Source: Prevotellaceae bacterium UBA4361 (GTDB lineage: Bacteria; Bacteroidota; Bacteroidia; Bacteroidales; Bacteroidaceae). Taken from it: DNA of 57,753 bases. This document shows positions 48,453 through 57,516 of this stretch, in pieces (position 1 is the stretch's first letter; each line of letters opens with the position of its first letter). The position numbers and the translations under genes are program-made. The stretch is from contig DGSN01000012.1 of NCBI GenBank assembly GCA_002393575.1, forward strand, positions 1 through 57,753. The letters run 5' to 3'. The notes beneath the pieces are model-generated. The model had not been told where the DNA came from and made no database searches. It saw only the letters and a program-made list of their open reading frames with translations.

Positions 48453-49430
48453 ATGATTGACATCATCCAATTAGCAAAACCTGTAGAGAGAGAAATGAAT
48501 CAGTGTAAAGATTCGTTTGACTCCTTCATGCAGCATTCCCGTAATCTTCTCTTGAACGATGTACTGCAACGTATCACTTCAAGAAAAGGCAAGATGATGC
48601 GACCTCTTCTCACGCTGTTGGTGGCTAAATTATTGGGTGAAATCAACGAAAACGCGCTTTCTTCCGCACTTTCCTTTGAGTTTCTGCACACAGCCAGTCT
48701 GGTTCACGATGACATCGTGGACGAGAGTTGTGAGCGTCGCGGCAATCCTTCTGTTAATCAGTTGTTTGGCGACAAAGTTGCAGTGCTTGTTGGTGATTAT
48801 TTGCTTTCTCATGTTTTGGTGAATGCTGCGAAAACAAAGAATACTCGTTTGGTGGAAATTGTAGCAAAGGTGTCGGAATACTTGGCTGATGGTGAATTGC
48901 TTCAGTTGAGGAATATCTATAACCGAGATATATCGGAGGAAGTGTATTTCCACATCATTCAAGGTAAAACGGCTGAGCTTTTTGCCGCTGCTGCTGAGGG
49001 TGGTGCATTGTCGGTCAATGCCAATGAGAAAGACTTGCAGACGATGCGTTCCTTTGGCGAAACTGTGGGCATTTGCTTCCAAATCAAGGATGATATTTTC
49101 GATTACATAGCAGGGGCTGAAATCGGTAAGCCAACGGGTAACGACATGGCTGAAGGAAAGCTTACATTGCCTGTCATACATGCCTTATTCTCAACGAATC
49201 AAACAGACATGTTTGCATTGGCAAATAAAGTGAAAGATGGAAGTGTTTCTGCCGATGAAATCGCCACTTTGGTTCGTTTCACGCTCGACAATCATGGTAT
49301 TGAATATGCAGAGCAGGTGATGGAGAAGTATGCAGAAAAGGCAAAGTCTTTGCTGGCTTGTTATCCTGAAAGTGATGTGAAGGCATCCTTGATGGATTAT
49401 GTTGATTATGTGATTGAACGTAATTTTTAA
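48453..49430 (+). CDS. ispB: Polyprenyl (octaprenyl-type) diphosphate synthase
   Basis: 325 residues, trans-isoprenyl diphosphate synthase. First aspartate-rich motif HDDIVDE (Asp86, Asp87, Asp90) with RRGNPSVNQLFG, and second motif QIKDDIFDY (about 211-219). It condenses isopentenyl diphosphate onto an allylic primer to build the side chain of menaquinone. Small residues before the first motif (LHTASLVHDD) suit a long-chain product, but chain length cannot be read safely. The next gene follows after 74 bp on the same strand. Confidence 0.88.
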   Translation: MIDIIQLAKPVEREMNQCKDSFDSFMQHSRNLLLNDVLQRITSRKGKMMRPLLTLLVAKLLGEINENALSSALSFEFLHTASLVHDDIVDESCERRGNPSVNQLFGDKVAVLVGDYLLSHVLVNAAKTKNTRLVEIVAKVSEYLADGELLQLRNIYNRDISEEVYFHIIQGKTAELFAAAAEGGALSVNANEKDLQTMRSFGETVGICFQIKDDIFDYIAGAEIGKPTGNDMAEGKLTLPVIHALFSTNQTDMFALANKVKDGSVSADEIATLVRFTLDNHGIEYAEQVMEKYAEKAKSLLACYPESDVKASLMDYVDYVIERNF

Positions 49431-49504
49431 TGCGCTGATTTCTAATGGATTTCGGTGCATTTTTGTTTATTTAGTTTGTATTAATTTTATATATTTCAAT
49501 AAGT

Positions 49505-50944
49505 ATGGGAGGTTTTTTCGGTACAGTTCAGTTGCAGAGCTGCGTCAATGATTTGTTTTATGGAACTGACTATAATTCGCATTTAGGAACTAAACGTGCG
49601 GGTTTGGTTACTTTTGATGAGGAAAAAGGTTTTACTCGAACTATCCACAGTTTGGAACGCGACTATTTCCGCTCGCGTTTCGAACCTGAGTTGAGTAGTT
49701 TTTTAGGAAATTCTGGTATCGGTGTGATTAGTGATACCGACCCGCAACCAATTCTAATCAATTCACATTTAGGACGTTATGCCGTTGTAACCGTTGCTAA
49801 AGTGAATAATCTCCGTGATATTGCGAATGAACTTTTGCAAGAGGGTATGCACCTGAGCGAAATGAGTTCTAACAACATCAACCAGACAGAACTGATTTCT
49901 GTTCTCATCAACATGGGTTCTTCCTTCACTGAGGGAATCAACATGGTGTATGAGAAGGTGCAAGGTTCTTGTTCTATGTTGATTCTTACCGAAAATGGTA
50001 TTATTGCTGCACGTGATGCTTTAGGTAGAACTCCTATTACTATAGGAAAGAAAGACGGTGCATACGCTGTAAGTAGTGAAAGTACCAGCTTCCCAAACCT
50101 TGATTATCAGATAATTAAGAACTTAGGTCCAGGAGAGATTGTTCGTATTCATGCCGATGGTTTGGAAGTGCTGCAAGAGCCTTTCAAACGTAAACAAATC
50201 TGTTCTTTCCTTTGGGTTTACTATGGTTTCCCTGCAAGTGATTATGAAGGAATCAACGTGGAAGCTGTGCGTGAACAATGTGGAAAGGTGATAGGCGAGG
50301 AGGATGATGTGGAAGCCGACCTTGTTTGTGGTATTCCAGATTCAGGTGTAGGTACTGCTCTTGGCTATTCTGAAGGACATCACATTCCTTATAAACGTGC
50401 GGTACTGAAATATACGCCAACTTGGCCTCGCAGCTTTACTCCTGGAAATCAACTTCGCAGAGACTTGGTTGCGAAGATGAAACTGATTCCTAATGCTGCT
50501 TTGCTGAAGGACAGTCGCATTGTTTTTTGCGACGACAGTATCGTTCGTGGAACTCAGTTGAAAGACAATGTGAGAACCTTCTATGATTATGGCGCAAAAG
50601 AGGTGCATGTACGCATTTCTTGCCCTCCTCTGGTATATGGGTGTCCTTTCATCGGTTTCACGGCTTCTAAGGGCGATTTAGAGCTGATTACGCGCCGTAT
50701 AATCCGTGATATAGAAGGTGATCCAAATAAGAATCTGGAGCTGTATTCTAAAACTGACTCTCCTGAATATAATCGTATGGTTGAAGAGATTGCCAAGCGT
50801 TTAGGTCTTTCTACCTTGAAATTCAACAAAGTAGAGACTCTGATTGATGCAATTGGTTTACCAAAATGTGATATTTGCACGTATTGTTTTGATGGTTCGA
50901 GCTATAACTATTGCAAATGTCACAAAAAGGAAGAAGAAAACTAA
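49505..50944 (+). CDS. PurF-like amidophosphoribosyltransferase paralogue lacking the catalytic Cys
   Basis: 479 residues. The N-terminal Ntn-glutaminase fold is present (NSHLGTKRAGLVTFD, NSGIGVISDT, SHLGRYAVVTVAKVNN), but the protein begins M-G-G-F-F-G where PurF has M-C-G after processing, so the Cys nucleophile that releases ammonia from glutamine is missing. The phosphoribosyltransferase half keeps the PRPP loop FCDDSIVRGTQ (about 340-350) and DLVCGIPDSG. The C-terminus holds a Cys cluster (KCDICTYCFDGSSYNYCKCH), perhaps an Fe-S or Zn site. Possible roles: ammonia-dependent transferase or a different nucleotide-salvage enzyme. A second, normal purF should exist elsewhere in the genome. 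Confidence 0.8.
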   Translation: MGGFFGTVQLQSCVNDLFYGTDYNSHLGTKRAGLVTFDEEKGFTRTIHSLERDYFRSRFEPELSSFLGNSGIGVISDTDPQPILINSHLGRYAVVTVAKVNNLRDIANELLQEGMHLSEMSSNNINQTELISVLINMGSSFTEGINMVYEKVQGSCSMLILTENGIIAARDALGRTPITIGKKDGAYAVSSESTSFPNLDYQIIKNLGPGEIVRIHADGLEVLQEPFKRKQICSFLWVYYGFPASDYEGINVEAVREQCGKVIGEEDDVEADLVCGIPDSGVGTALGYSEGHHIPYKRAVLKYTPTWPRSFTPGNQLRRDLVAKMKLIPNAALLKDSRIVFCDDSIVRGTQLKDNVRTFYDYGAKEVHVRISCPPLVYGCPFIGFTASKGDLELITRRIIRDIEGDPNKNLELYSKTDSPEYNRMVEEIAKRLGLSTLKFNKVETLIDAIGLPKCDICTYCFDGSSYNYCKCHKKEEEN

Positions 50945-50966
50945 GGATTTCCCATATTCATAATAG

Positions 50967-51002
50967 AAAAGGCACTGTTTCACGATGAACACAGTGCCTT
51001 TT
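50967..51002. terminator. Bidirectional terminator between the PurF paralogue and deoC
   Basis: 12-bp stem AAAAGGCACTGT / ACAGTGCCTTTT with a 12-bp loop, T-rich on both ends, between converging genes. Confidence 0.88.
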
Positions 51003-51055
51003 TCTATAGAAATATAATGTTTATTTCTGTTCTTCTTTGATAGGGTAGGGGAGCG

Positions 51056-51943
51056 TTAGAAGAACTTCACTTCTTCTCCGGTGATGTCGCTTAGGAGTTT
51101 GTTGGCTAACGAACTGGTGCCGAGGCGCAACCATTGATTGGTGAGCCATTTCTCGCCTAACACCTCTTTCACGATGGTGTAGTAGGTGAGTGCGTCCTTC
51201 ACGGTTTTCATGCCGCCAGCGGGCTTAAAACCTATCTGAATGCCCGTCTTTTCGTAGTATTCCTTAATGGCTTGACACATCACAAACGCTGCCTCTGGTG
51301 TTGCTGCTGGCTCCAGTTTTCCTGTCGAAGTCTTGATATAGTCAGCGCCAGCATACATGCTGAGTATCGACGCTTTCTTGATGTTGGAAGCGGTTTTCAG
51401 ACAACCTGTTTCCAGAATCACCTTCATTTTCTTCTCGCCGCACACTGCTTTCAGCTCTGCAATGTCGTCAGCAACGCCTTCGTAGTCCTCGCTGAGGAAC
51501 TTGCCAACAGGCATCACAATGTCGATTTCTGTGGCTCCATCCTTGATGGCGAGTGCTGTTTCAGCCACTTTCACCTCAATGAAAGTCTGTGACGAAGGAA
51601 AGCTTCCTGAAACACAAGCTATCTCCACATCCTCGTTCTCTAATGTGTCGTGACAGATTTTTGCGAAGTTCGGATATACGCAAACGGTGGCTACATGACC
51701 GAGTTCTGGGTATTTGTCATCGAACTCATTCACTTTCTCTACGAATTTCAGCACACTTTCTTCGCTGTCCGTTGTTTTGAGTGTGGTCAGTTCGACGGAA
51801 TTGAGGAGGAATTTTTTCACTTCTACGGTGTTGTTTTCTTCCAAATGCTCTTTCAGAAGGATTTCCACTTGGCGAGCTACCTTCTCGTCATCGAGTTCCA
51901 AGTTGTACTGAGCAAATGTTTGCTCGTATTTGTTTGTTTCCAT
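51056..51943 (-). CDS. deoC: Deoxyribose-phosphate aldolase
   Basis: 295 residues. It cleaves 2-deoxyribose 5-phosphate to glyceraldehyde 3-phosphate and acetaldehyde in nucleoside breakdown. Motifs: CVYPNFAKICHDTL, EIDIVMPVGKFL, VILETGCL, the Schiff-base Lys in ADYIKTSTGKL, and GFKPAGGMKT. Length suits the longer DeoC type with an N-terminal helical extension. It lies downstream of dtd with a 57-bp gap on the same strand, part of a housekeeping run mnmG-apt-uvrC-dtd-deoC. Confidence 0.93.
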   Translation of the reverse strand: METNKYEQTFAQYNLELDDEKVARQVEILLKEHLEENNTVEVKKFLLNSVELTTLKTTDSEESVLKFVEKVNEFDDKYPELGHVATVCVYPNFAKICHDTLENEDVEIACVSGSFPSSQTFIEVKVAETALAIKDGATEIDIVMPVGKFLSEDYEGVADDIAELKAVCGEKKMKVILETGCLKTASNIKKASILSMYAGADYIKTSTGKLEPAATPEAAFVMCQAIKEYYEKTGIQIGFKPAGGMKTVKDALTYYTIVKEVLGEKWLTNQWLRLGTSSLANKLLSDITGEEVKFF

Positions 51944-52000
51944 GATGATAATTATTTGAGGTTCAATAGATTAACTTCCAATTTTCCCCGATTTCATCGG

Positions 52001-52453
52001 CTATTCCTTATTTTTTGTGTCCATACAGATGGTGACAGGACCGTCGTTGAGCAATTCCACCTTCATGTAAGCACCAAATTCGCCAGTTCCCACCTGTTTT
52101 CCTAAGCATTGAGAGAGGGCAGCACAGAATTTCTTGTAGAGAGGTACGGTGACTTCGTGACTTCCTGCTCGCAGATAAGAGGGACGATTACCTTTCTTAT
52201 ATGATGCCCACAATGTGAATTGACTCACCACCAGTATTTCGCCATCAACATCCAAGATGGAACGATTCATCACTCCGTTTTCATCGTCGAAGATGCGGAG
52301 CGACACAATCTTTTTGCTGAGCCACTGGATGTCTTCGTCATTATCTGCGTTTTCACAACCCACCAGCACCAACAAACCGTTTCCGATGGACGATTTCACC
52401 GCTCCATCGATGGTGACTGATGCACGTGAAACTCTCTGAATTACTGCTCTCAT
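52001..52453 (-). CDS. dtd: D-aminoacyl-tRNA deacylase
   Basis: 150 residues, usual length. It hydrolyses D-amino acids from mischarged tRNA. Conserved MRAVIQRVSRASVTIDG start, SQFTLWASYKKGNRPSY (active-site SQ and Thr), and GEFGAYMKVELLNDGPVTI (the GP motif of the cross-subunit site). A -7 box 17 bp upstream gives it its own promoter. Confidence 0.95.
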   Translation of the reverse strand: MRAVIQRVSRASVTIDGAVKSSIGNGLLVLVGCENADNDEDIQWLSKKIVSLRIFDDENGVMNRSILDVDGEILVVSQFTLWASYKKGNRPSYLRAGSHEVTVPLYKKFCAALSQCLGKQVGTGEFGAYMKVELLNDGPVTICMDTKNKE

Positions 52454-52469
52454 TGCTGTTTGTTTTTTG

Positions 52470-52477
52470 CAAAATTA
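52470..52477 (-). promoter_or_regulatory. -7 box TAATTTTG for dtd
   Basis: The complement of CAAAATTA, 17 bp upstream of the dtd start, implying a very short leader. Confidence 0.5.
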
Positions 52478-52534
52478 GTAAATCTTATTTAATTATCTAT
52501 ATATTTTCGTGCAAAACTTTCTACCTTCTTTTCT

Positions 52535-54349
52535 TTATCTAAGTCCTTCCTTCAGGAGTTTTGCTTTGGCAGGACCGATGATTTCGGCTATTTCTTCCTC
52601 CTTAGCTTCTTTGATTCGCTTCACACTTCTGTACTTCTTCAAGAGCAAAGATTTTGTTGCTTCACCAATGCCTTTGATGCTGTCGAGTTCCGACACCAAC
52701 TGATGTTTGCTTCGTTTGTCACGATGAAATGTGATGGCGTAACGGTGTACTTCGTCCTGTATGCGAGTGAGGAATTGGAACAGGGGAGAGTTCATTTCTA
52801 TGCCGATGGTGCGAATTGGAAAACCAAAAAGCAATTCGTTGGTGCGGTGTTTGTTGTCCTTTGCCAATCCTGCAATGGGTATTTCCAGATGCAATTTGTC
52901 CTCCACAACGTGCCGCACAACCTCCATTTGCCCCTTTCCACCATCGGTGATGATGAGGTCGGGTAGGGGAGTGTCTTCTTCAATCATGCGCGAATACCGA
53001 CGTTCTACCACTTCTGCCATTGATGCGTAGTCGTCAGGACCCACAACAGTTTTGATATTGTATTTTCGATAATCACTTTTCGATGGTTTCGCCTGCTTGA
53101 AAACCACACATCCTGCCACTGCATCTGAGCCTTGGATATTCGAATTATCGAAACATTCAATCGTGATTGGCAGCTTGCTTAATCCTAATTTCTTTTGTAA
53201 TTCCTTCAGTAGATTCGTGCTTCTTTGTTCGGGATTGAGCTTCTCTGCTTGCTTCATTTTGTCGAATTTGTATTGCTTCACGTTTGCAAGAGAGAGGTCT
53301 AAAAGATGCTTTTTGTCGCCTCTTTGAGGCACGGTGATGGTGACATTGTTCAACTCTATGTCTAAAGGAAATGGCACCACGATTTCCTTCGACTTGCTCT
53401 TGTAGCGTTCGCGCATTTCGGCAATACCGAGCGCCAGCATATCTTCGCGCGATTCATCGATTTTCTTCTTGAATTCGAATGTGAATGCTTGGTTGATACA
53501 TCCGTTCGTGACGTGCAGATAATTGATGTATGAGCATTTCTCTTCGTCTTCTATGCTGAACACGTCGATGTCGTAGTCATAACCTGCAATCACTTCGCTC
53601 TTTTCCACAAATTCGCGTGCCAGTTCGTATTTCCTCCTCAGAACCATTGCCTCTTCGAAGCGCATTTCCGCTGAGAGTTGCTCCATTTGCTGTAGCATAC
53701 GTTGGCAGACAATCTTTGTGTTTCCTTTCAGGATTTCGCGAATTTCGTCGATGCTTTTCATGTATTCTTCCCGAGTTTGCTTGCCAACGCAAGGAGCCAA
53801 ACAGTTCTTTATATGGTATTCCAAGCACAGTTTGTACTTTCCTTTTTCCACGTTCTCTTCCGTGATGGGCATACGACATCTGCGTATTTGGTACATGCGG
53901 TTGATGAGTTCGAGCATGTTGTTGAGCGTGCCTGCATGGGAGAAAGGACCGTAGTATGTGCCCCATTTGGAATTGATGGTTCTTGTCTTGAACACGCGTG
54001 GAAGATATTCGTTTGTCACGCAAACCGAAGGATACGTCTTATCGTCCTTCAGCAGGATGTTGTAGCGAGGCTTGTATTTCTTGATGAGGTTGTTCTCTAA
54101 GAGCAGAGCATCCTCGTCCGACGGAACCACCACGTAGTTGATGTCCTGAATTTTCGACACCAGGATTTGCGTCTTCCTACTGTTCACGGTTTTCAGAAAG
54201 TAGGAAGACACACGTCGCTTCAAGTTCTTTGCCTTGCCCACATAGATGATGGTTTTGTTCTCATCGAAGTATTGGTAGCAGCCTGGGCTTTCGGGCAGGT
54301 TCAGTACGATGTTCTTCAGTCTTTGCAGACGCTCTTCGTCTTTGGTCAT
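52535..54349 (-). CDS. uvrC: Excinuclease ABC subunit C
   Basis: 604 residues, cytoplasmic nucleotide-excision repair nuclease working with UvrA/UvrB. N-terminal GIY-YIG domain (about 15-95, PGCYQYFDENKTIIYVGKAKNLKRR), UvrB-binding region (about 200-240, EQLSAEMRFEEAMVLR), RNase H-like nuclease half (about 375-540, IECFDNSNIQGS, DLIITDGGKGQ), and C-terminal helix-hairpin-helix (DSIKGIGEATKSLLLKKY). It lies between apt and dtd on the same strand. A consensus parS site lies 127 bp upstream of its start. Confidence 0.96.
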   Translation of the reverse strand: MTKDEERLQRLKNIVLNLPESPGCYQYFDENKTIIYVGKAKNLKRRVSSYFLKTVNSRKTQILVSKIQDINYVVVPSDEDALLLENNLIKKYKPRYNILLKDDKTYPSVCVTNEYLPRVFKTRTINSKWGTYYGPFSHAGTLNNMLELINRMYQIRRCRMPITEENVEKGKYKLCLEYHIKNCLAPCVGKQTREEYMKSIDEIREILKGNTKIVCQRMLQQMEQLSAEMRFEEAMVLRRKYELAREFVEKSEVIAGYDYDIDVFSIEDEEKCSYINYLHVTNGCINQAFTFEFKKKIDESREDMLALGIAEMRERYKSKSKEIVVPFPLDIELNNVTITVPQRGDKKHLLDLSLANVKQYKFDKMKQAEKLNPEQRSTNLLKELQKKLGLSKLPITIECFDNSNIQGSDAVAGCVVFKQAKPSKSDYRKYNIKTVVGPDDYASMAEVVERRYSRMIEEDTPLPDLIITDGGKGQMEVVRHVVEDKLHLEIPIAGLAKDNKHRTNELLFGFPIRTIGIEMNSPLFQFLTRIQDEVHRYAITFHRDKRSKHQLVSELDSIKGIGEATKSLLLKKYRSVKRIKEAKEEEIAEIIGPAKAKLLKEGLR

Positions 54350-54468
54350 TTTGCTCTGGTTTTGCTTCAGGGGTTTTCTTCTTGTGGAGGGGAGGTGCTA
54401 CGGCGGAACCGTAGCTCACGGTGGTTGGTGATAAGCCTTGACTTAAAGTTTTGCTTTAAGATAAAGAT

Positions 54469-54500
54469 GCTCAATTTGTTCCACGTGAAACAAATTGAGC
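54469..54500. promoter_or_regulatory. parS: parS site within a 32-bp palindrome
   Basis: The core TGTTCCACGTGAAACA (54477-54492) fits the B. subtilis ParB consensus TGTTNCACGTGAAACA. It is embedded in a longer palindrome with a single mismatch (54469-54500, ends GCTCAATT/AATTGAGC). It sits in the 207-bp spacer between apt and uvrC. Confidence 0.8.
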
Positions 54501-54556
54501 GTAAGTTGATACATTTCAGCGATTTATGAAAATTAGTTTTTCCAATGCTTTCGCTG

Positions 54557-55087
54557 TTAAACACAAATGAGGGAGGTCACTTCGATGCCGTCGCCAATGT
54601 TCTCGCGTCCGTAGAGTCCTTCGTCGCGAATCTCGATGATGAAGTTCATGTAGCACTTCTTTGGGTGGAACTTTTTCACGAGCTCCCAGGCAGCCTTGAT
54701 GGTTCCGCCCGTGGCGAGGAGGTCGTCGTGGATGAGGACCACGTCGTTCTCGTCGATGGAGTCCTTGTGGATTTCGATGGTGTCGGTGCCATACTCCTTC
54801 TCGAAGTCCTGGCTGATGGTCTCTGCAGGCAGCTTTCCTGGCTTGCGGCACATCACGAGTCCTGCACCGAGGCGGCGAGCAAGGATGGAGCCCATGATGA
54901 ACCCACGCGACTCGATGCCGACCACCTTGGTGATGCCCTTGTCCTTGTAAAGCTCATAGAGCTCGTCGTCCATAATCTTGATGCACTCGGCATCCTTGAA
55001 GAGAGTCGTGACATCGCGGAAGTTGATGCCCTGCTTTGGGAAGTCTTCGATACAACGAAGATGCTTCATCAGATATTCGTTATTCAT
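54557..55087 (-). CDS. apt: Adenine phosphoribosyltransferase
   Basis: 176 residues from ATG 55087. The frame stays open upstream, but that stretch overlaps mnmG and a parS site and is not APRT-like. It makes AMP from adenine and PRPP. Motifs: FPKQGINFRDVTTLF, GIESRGFIMGS, GLVMCRKPGKLPAET, and the PRPP loop VVLIHDDLLATGGT. It sits 74 bp after the mnmG stop, with a parS site in between. Confidence 0.95.
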   Translation of the reverse strand: MNNEYLMKHLRCIEDFPKQGINFRDVTTLFKDAECIKIMDDELYELYKDKGITKVVGIESRGFIMGSILARRLGAGLVMCRKPGKLPAETISQDFEKEYGTDTIEIHKDSIDENDVVLIHDDLLATGGTIKAAWELVKKFHPKKCYMNFIIEIRDEGLYGRENIGDGIEVTSLICV

Positions 55088-55138
55088 TTTCTTATGAGGT
55101 TGATAATATGTTTTGGATTCTTTTTTTGAACGGGATTT

Positions 55139-55154
55139 TGTTTCACGTGAAACA
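55139..55154. promoter_or_regulatory. parS: parS site, perfect consensus
   Basis: TGTTTCACGTGAAACA, identical to the ParB-binding consensus, within an 18-bp perfect palindrome (55138-55155) in the 74-bp gap between mnmG and apt. No parA/parB gene is in view. A second consensus site lies 0.65 kb away. Confidence 0.88.
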
Positions 55155-55161
55155 ACTTTGC

Positions 55162-57048
55162 TTATCTTCCCATCAGCACCAGCAGCACGTTGATGTCGCT
55201 GGGTGATACGCCTGGGATGCGACTGGCTTGTGCGAGGGTGACGGGGTTGATGGCTGTGAGTTTCTGGCGAGCCTCGATGGTGATGTTGTTCATGTTCATG
55301 TAGTCGAACTTCCCCTGGATTTTGATGTTCTCCAGTCGAATCATCTTCTCTGCCATTTCGCGTTCGCGCTGGATGTAGCCGCTGTACTTGATTCTCACTT
55401 CCATCGTTTCCACGATTTCCTCGCGTTCCGCTTCGGTCTTGCCTTCGGTCTGTTTGGCAATCTCGTTCTGGAAAGCCTTGATGTGCGGAAGGATGTTCTG
55501 TACGGACACCTGTGGTCGTCCCAGCAATTCGGCGAGTTTGCATCCGCGCTGGAGTGGGGTAGTGCCGATTTGTTCGAGGGCAGGATTGATGAGAGCCGCC
55601 TTGAGCGAGAAGTTTTCTGCAAAGTCAATGAGTGCTTCGATGCGCTGCTTCTTGTCCGTCATGCGGTCGTAGCGTTCCTTCGTGGCAAGCCCCATCTTGT
55701 AGCTGCGTTCCGTGAGGCGCATGTCGGCATCGTCCTGACGGAGGAGGATGCGGTACTCGGCGCGGGAGGTGAACATGCGATAAGGTTCGTCCACACCCTT
55801 CGTCACGAGGTCGTCAATCAGCACGCCGATGTAGGCTTCATTGCGTTGCAGCACAAATTCCTCCTTCCCTGCCACCTTCAGCGCAGCGTTCACGCCAGCC
55901 ACGAGTCCCTGTCCGGCTGCTTCTTCATAGCCCGTTGTGCCGTTCACCTGTCCGGCGAAGAAGAGTCCGCTGATGACTTTCGACTCCAGCGTGTGCTTCA
56001 GTTGCGTTGGGTCGAAGAAGTCGTACTCGATGGCGTAGCCCGGACGATAGACCACGAGGTTGCGGAAGCAAGGCAGTCGGCGCAGTGCTTCAATCTGCAC
56101 GTCCATTGGCAGCGACGAACTGAATCCGTTCAGATACATCTCATTCGTCGTCTCGCCTTCGGGTTCGAGGAAGAGCATGTGCTGGTCGCGGTCGGGGAAA
56201 GTGTGGAGCTTCGTCTCGATGCTTGGGCAGTAGCGAGGGCCGATGCTCTGAATCTGACCAGTGAAAAGAGGGGAGTCGGCAAATCCTGTTCGGAGCACTT
56301 CGTGAACCTCTGGCGTGGTGTAGCAAATCCAGCAAGGCAGTTGCTTCAGCTTGCGAGGCACGTTCATGAAGGAGAAAGCGTGATAGTCCGTGTCGCCATC
56401 CTGTCGCTCCATCAGCGAGAAATCCACGCTGCGCTTGTCGATGCGCACGGGAGTACCCGTCTTCATGCGTCCGCTGCGGATGCCATGCTGAGTGATGGAT
56501 TCCGTGAGTTGCAAGGAAGCTGGTTCAGCGATGCGTCCCCCTGGGAGCTTGTTCCGACCGATGTGCATGAGCCCGTTGAGGAACGTGCCAGCGGTGATAA
56601 CCACGCATTTAGCTCTGAATTCAGCACCAAGGAATGTTTTAACTCCTTGAATTTCAGAGCCTTCAACGATGATTTCCTTCACTTGGTCTTGCCAAATGTT
56701 GAGGTTGTCCGTGTTTTCGAGGATGCTGCGCCACGTCCAGATGAATTTCTCTCGGTCGCATTGAGCCCGTGGGCTCCACATGGCAGGTCCCTTCGAGCGG
56801 TTCAGCATTCGGAATTGCAGTGCGCAGCGGTCGGTCACGATTCCCATCTGTCCGCCCAGTGCGTCAATCTCGCGCACAATCTGTCCTTTTGCAATTCCGC
56901 CCACGGCAGGATTGCAGCTCATCTGTGCAATCTTGTTCATGTCCATCGTGATGAGACAGGTCTTTGCGCCCATCCGTGCCGCAGCCGCAGCCGCCTCACA
57001 TCCTGCGTGTCCTGCTCCCACAATGAGAACGTCGTATTCAAATATCAT
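55162..57048 (-). CDS. mnmG: tRNA uridine-34 carboxymethylaminomethyl synthesis enzyme
   Basis: 628 residues from ATG 57048. A TTG six codons upstream is in frame, but the -7 box at 57071-57078 puts the transcript start there, so ATG 57048 is preferred. FAD enzyme that with MnmE adds the carboxymethylaminomethyl group to wobble uridine of tRNAs. Motifs: VLIVGAGHAGCEAA (FAD fold), CNPAVGGIAKGQIVREIDALGG, GTPVRIDKRSVDF, the Cys-containing GLFFAGQVNGTTGYEEAAGQG, and the C-terminal GCKLAELLGRPQVS. Head of the mnmG-apt-uvrC run. Confidence 0.96.
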   Translation of the reverse strand: MIFEYDVLIVGAGHAGCEAAAAAARMGAKTCLITMDMNKIAQMSCNPAVGGIAKGQIVREIDALGGQMGIVTDRCALQFRMLNRSKGPAMWSPRAQCDREKFIWTWRSILENTDNLNIWQDQVKEIIVEGSEIQGVKTFLGAEFRAKCVVITAGTFLNGLMHIGRNKLPGGRIAEPASLQLTESITQHGIRSGRMKTGTPVRIDKRSVDFSLMERQDGDTDYHAFSFMNVPRKLKQLPCWICYTTPEVHEVLRTGFADSPLFTGQIQSIGPRYCPSIETKLHTFPDRDQHMLFLEPEGETTNEMYLNGFSSSLPMDVQIEALRRLPCFRNLVVYRPGYAIEYDFFDPTQLKHTLESKVISGLFFAGQVNGTTGYEEAAGQGLVAGVNAALKVAGKEEFVLQRNEAYIGVLIDDLVTKGVDEPYRMFTSRAEYRILLRQDDADMRLTERSYKMGLATKERYDRMTDKKQRIEALIDFAENFSLKAALINPALEQIGTTPLQRGCKLAELLGRPQVSVQNILPHIKAFQNEIAKQTEGKTEAEREEIVETMEVRIKYSGYIQREREMAEKMIRLENIKIQGKFDYMNMNNITIEARQKLTAINPVTLAQASRIPGVSPSDINVLLVLMGR

Positions 57049-57070
57049 CTTCAGAATTTGTTTCAATCTG

Positions 57071-57078
57071 CAAACTTA
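57071..57078 (-). promoter_or_regulatory. -7 box TAAGTTTG for mnmG
   Basis: The complement of CAAACTTA, 23 bp upstream of ATG 57048. Confidence 0.5.
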
Positions 57079-57202
57079 CGCAAATTTTTTGATATTCAAA
57101 GAATAAAATGAAAAAAGGGGACTGCCGACACAATAATTTCCCTGATTTTCTTTTCCTATTATATACATGGATTCATGGTTTAAAAAAAAATTTTTACGAA
57201 TA

Positions 57203-57260
57203 ATTCACGGTCATTCACGTTAAAATAAAAAACATGAATGACCGTGAATTGACCGTGAAT
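57203..57260. terminator. Hairpin and direct repeat upstream of mnmG
   Basis: Arms 57203-57221 and 57231-57249 (ATTCACGGTCATTCACGTT and complement, one mismatch) with a 9-bp loop. The end GACCGTGAATT is then repeated once more (57250-57260). It could terminate the dockerin transcript on the minus strand. The preceding 57110-57200 is AT-rich and featureless. Confidence 0.65.
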
Positions 57261-57294
57261 TTTCAAGAATTTTCTTGGCTATTTCCGTTGTCGC

Positions 57295-57516
57295 TTATTG
57301 GTTCAGGATTAAGTTGACGAGGGCAACGACATCGCTGATGTCCACTGTGTTGTCGCTGTTGATGTAGCATGCCTCGTTGAAACCATAATCGTTCAGTATG
57401 GCGTTCACCAATGCAACGACGTCGCTGATGTCAACATAGCCGTCGCCGTTCACGTCTCCTTTTAGTGTCTGTTTCGGCACAGTGATGGTGCCTCCTTTCG
57501 TTCTTCGTGGGGGCAT
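57295..57516 (-). CDS. Dockerin-only ORF, probably the 3' part of a broken secreted protein gene
   Basis: 73 residues: a basic start (MPPRRTKGGTITVPKQ) then a full dockerin with two repeats (GDVNGDGYVDISDVVALVNAIL and the INSDNTVDISD repeat). No signal peptide in this frame. Seven bases upstream in the neighbouring frame is a signal-peptide-like start, MNNTLKHVSKFIFLLSLSSI (from ATG at about 57579), running on as MKHAPTKN. A single frameshift would join the two, so this is best read as a frameshifted or phase-variable small exported dockerin protein. Confidence 0.55.
   Translation of the reverse strand: MPPRRTKGGTITVPKQTLKGDVNGDGYVDISDVVALVNAILNDYGFNEACYINSDNTVDISDVVALVNLILNQ

Noticed and set aside
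57203..57260. Origin-like iterons near mnmG
   Set aside because: The motif GACCGTGAATT occurs only as one hairpin plus one extra copy, has no DnaA-box match, and fits a terminator better. The 6.4 kb block is a much stronger origin candidate.
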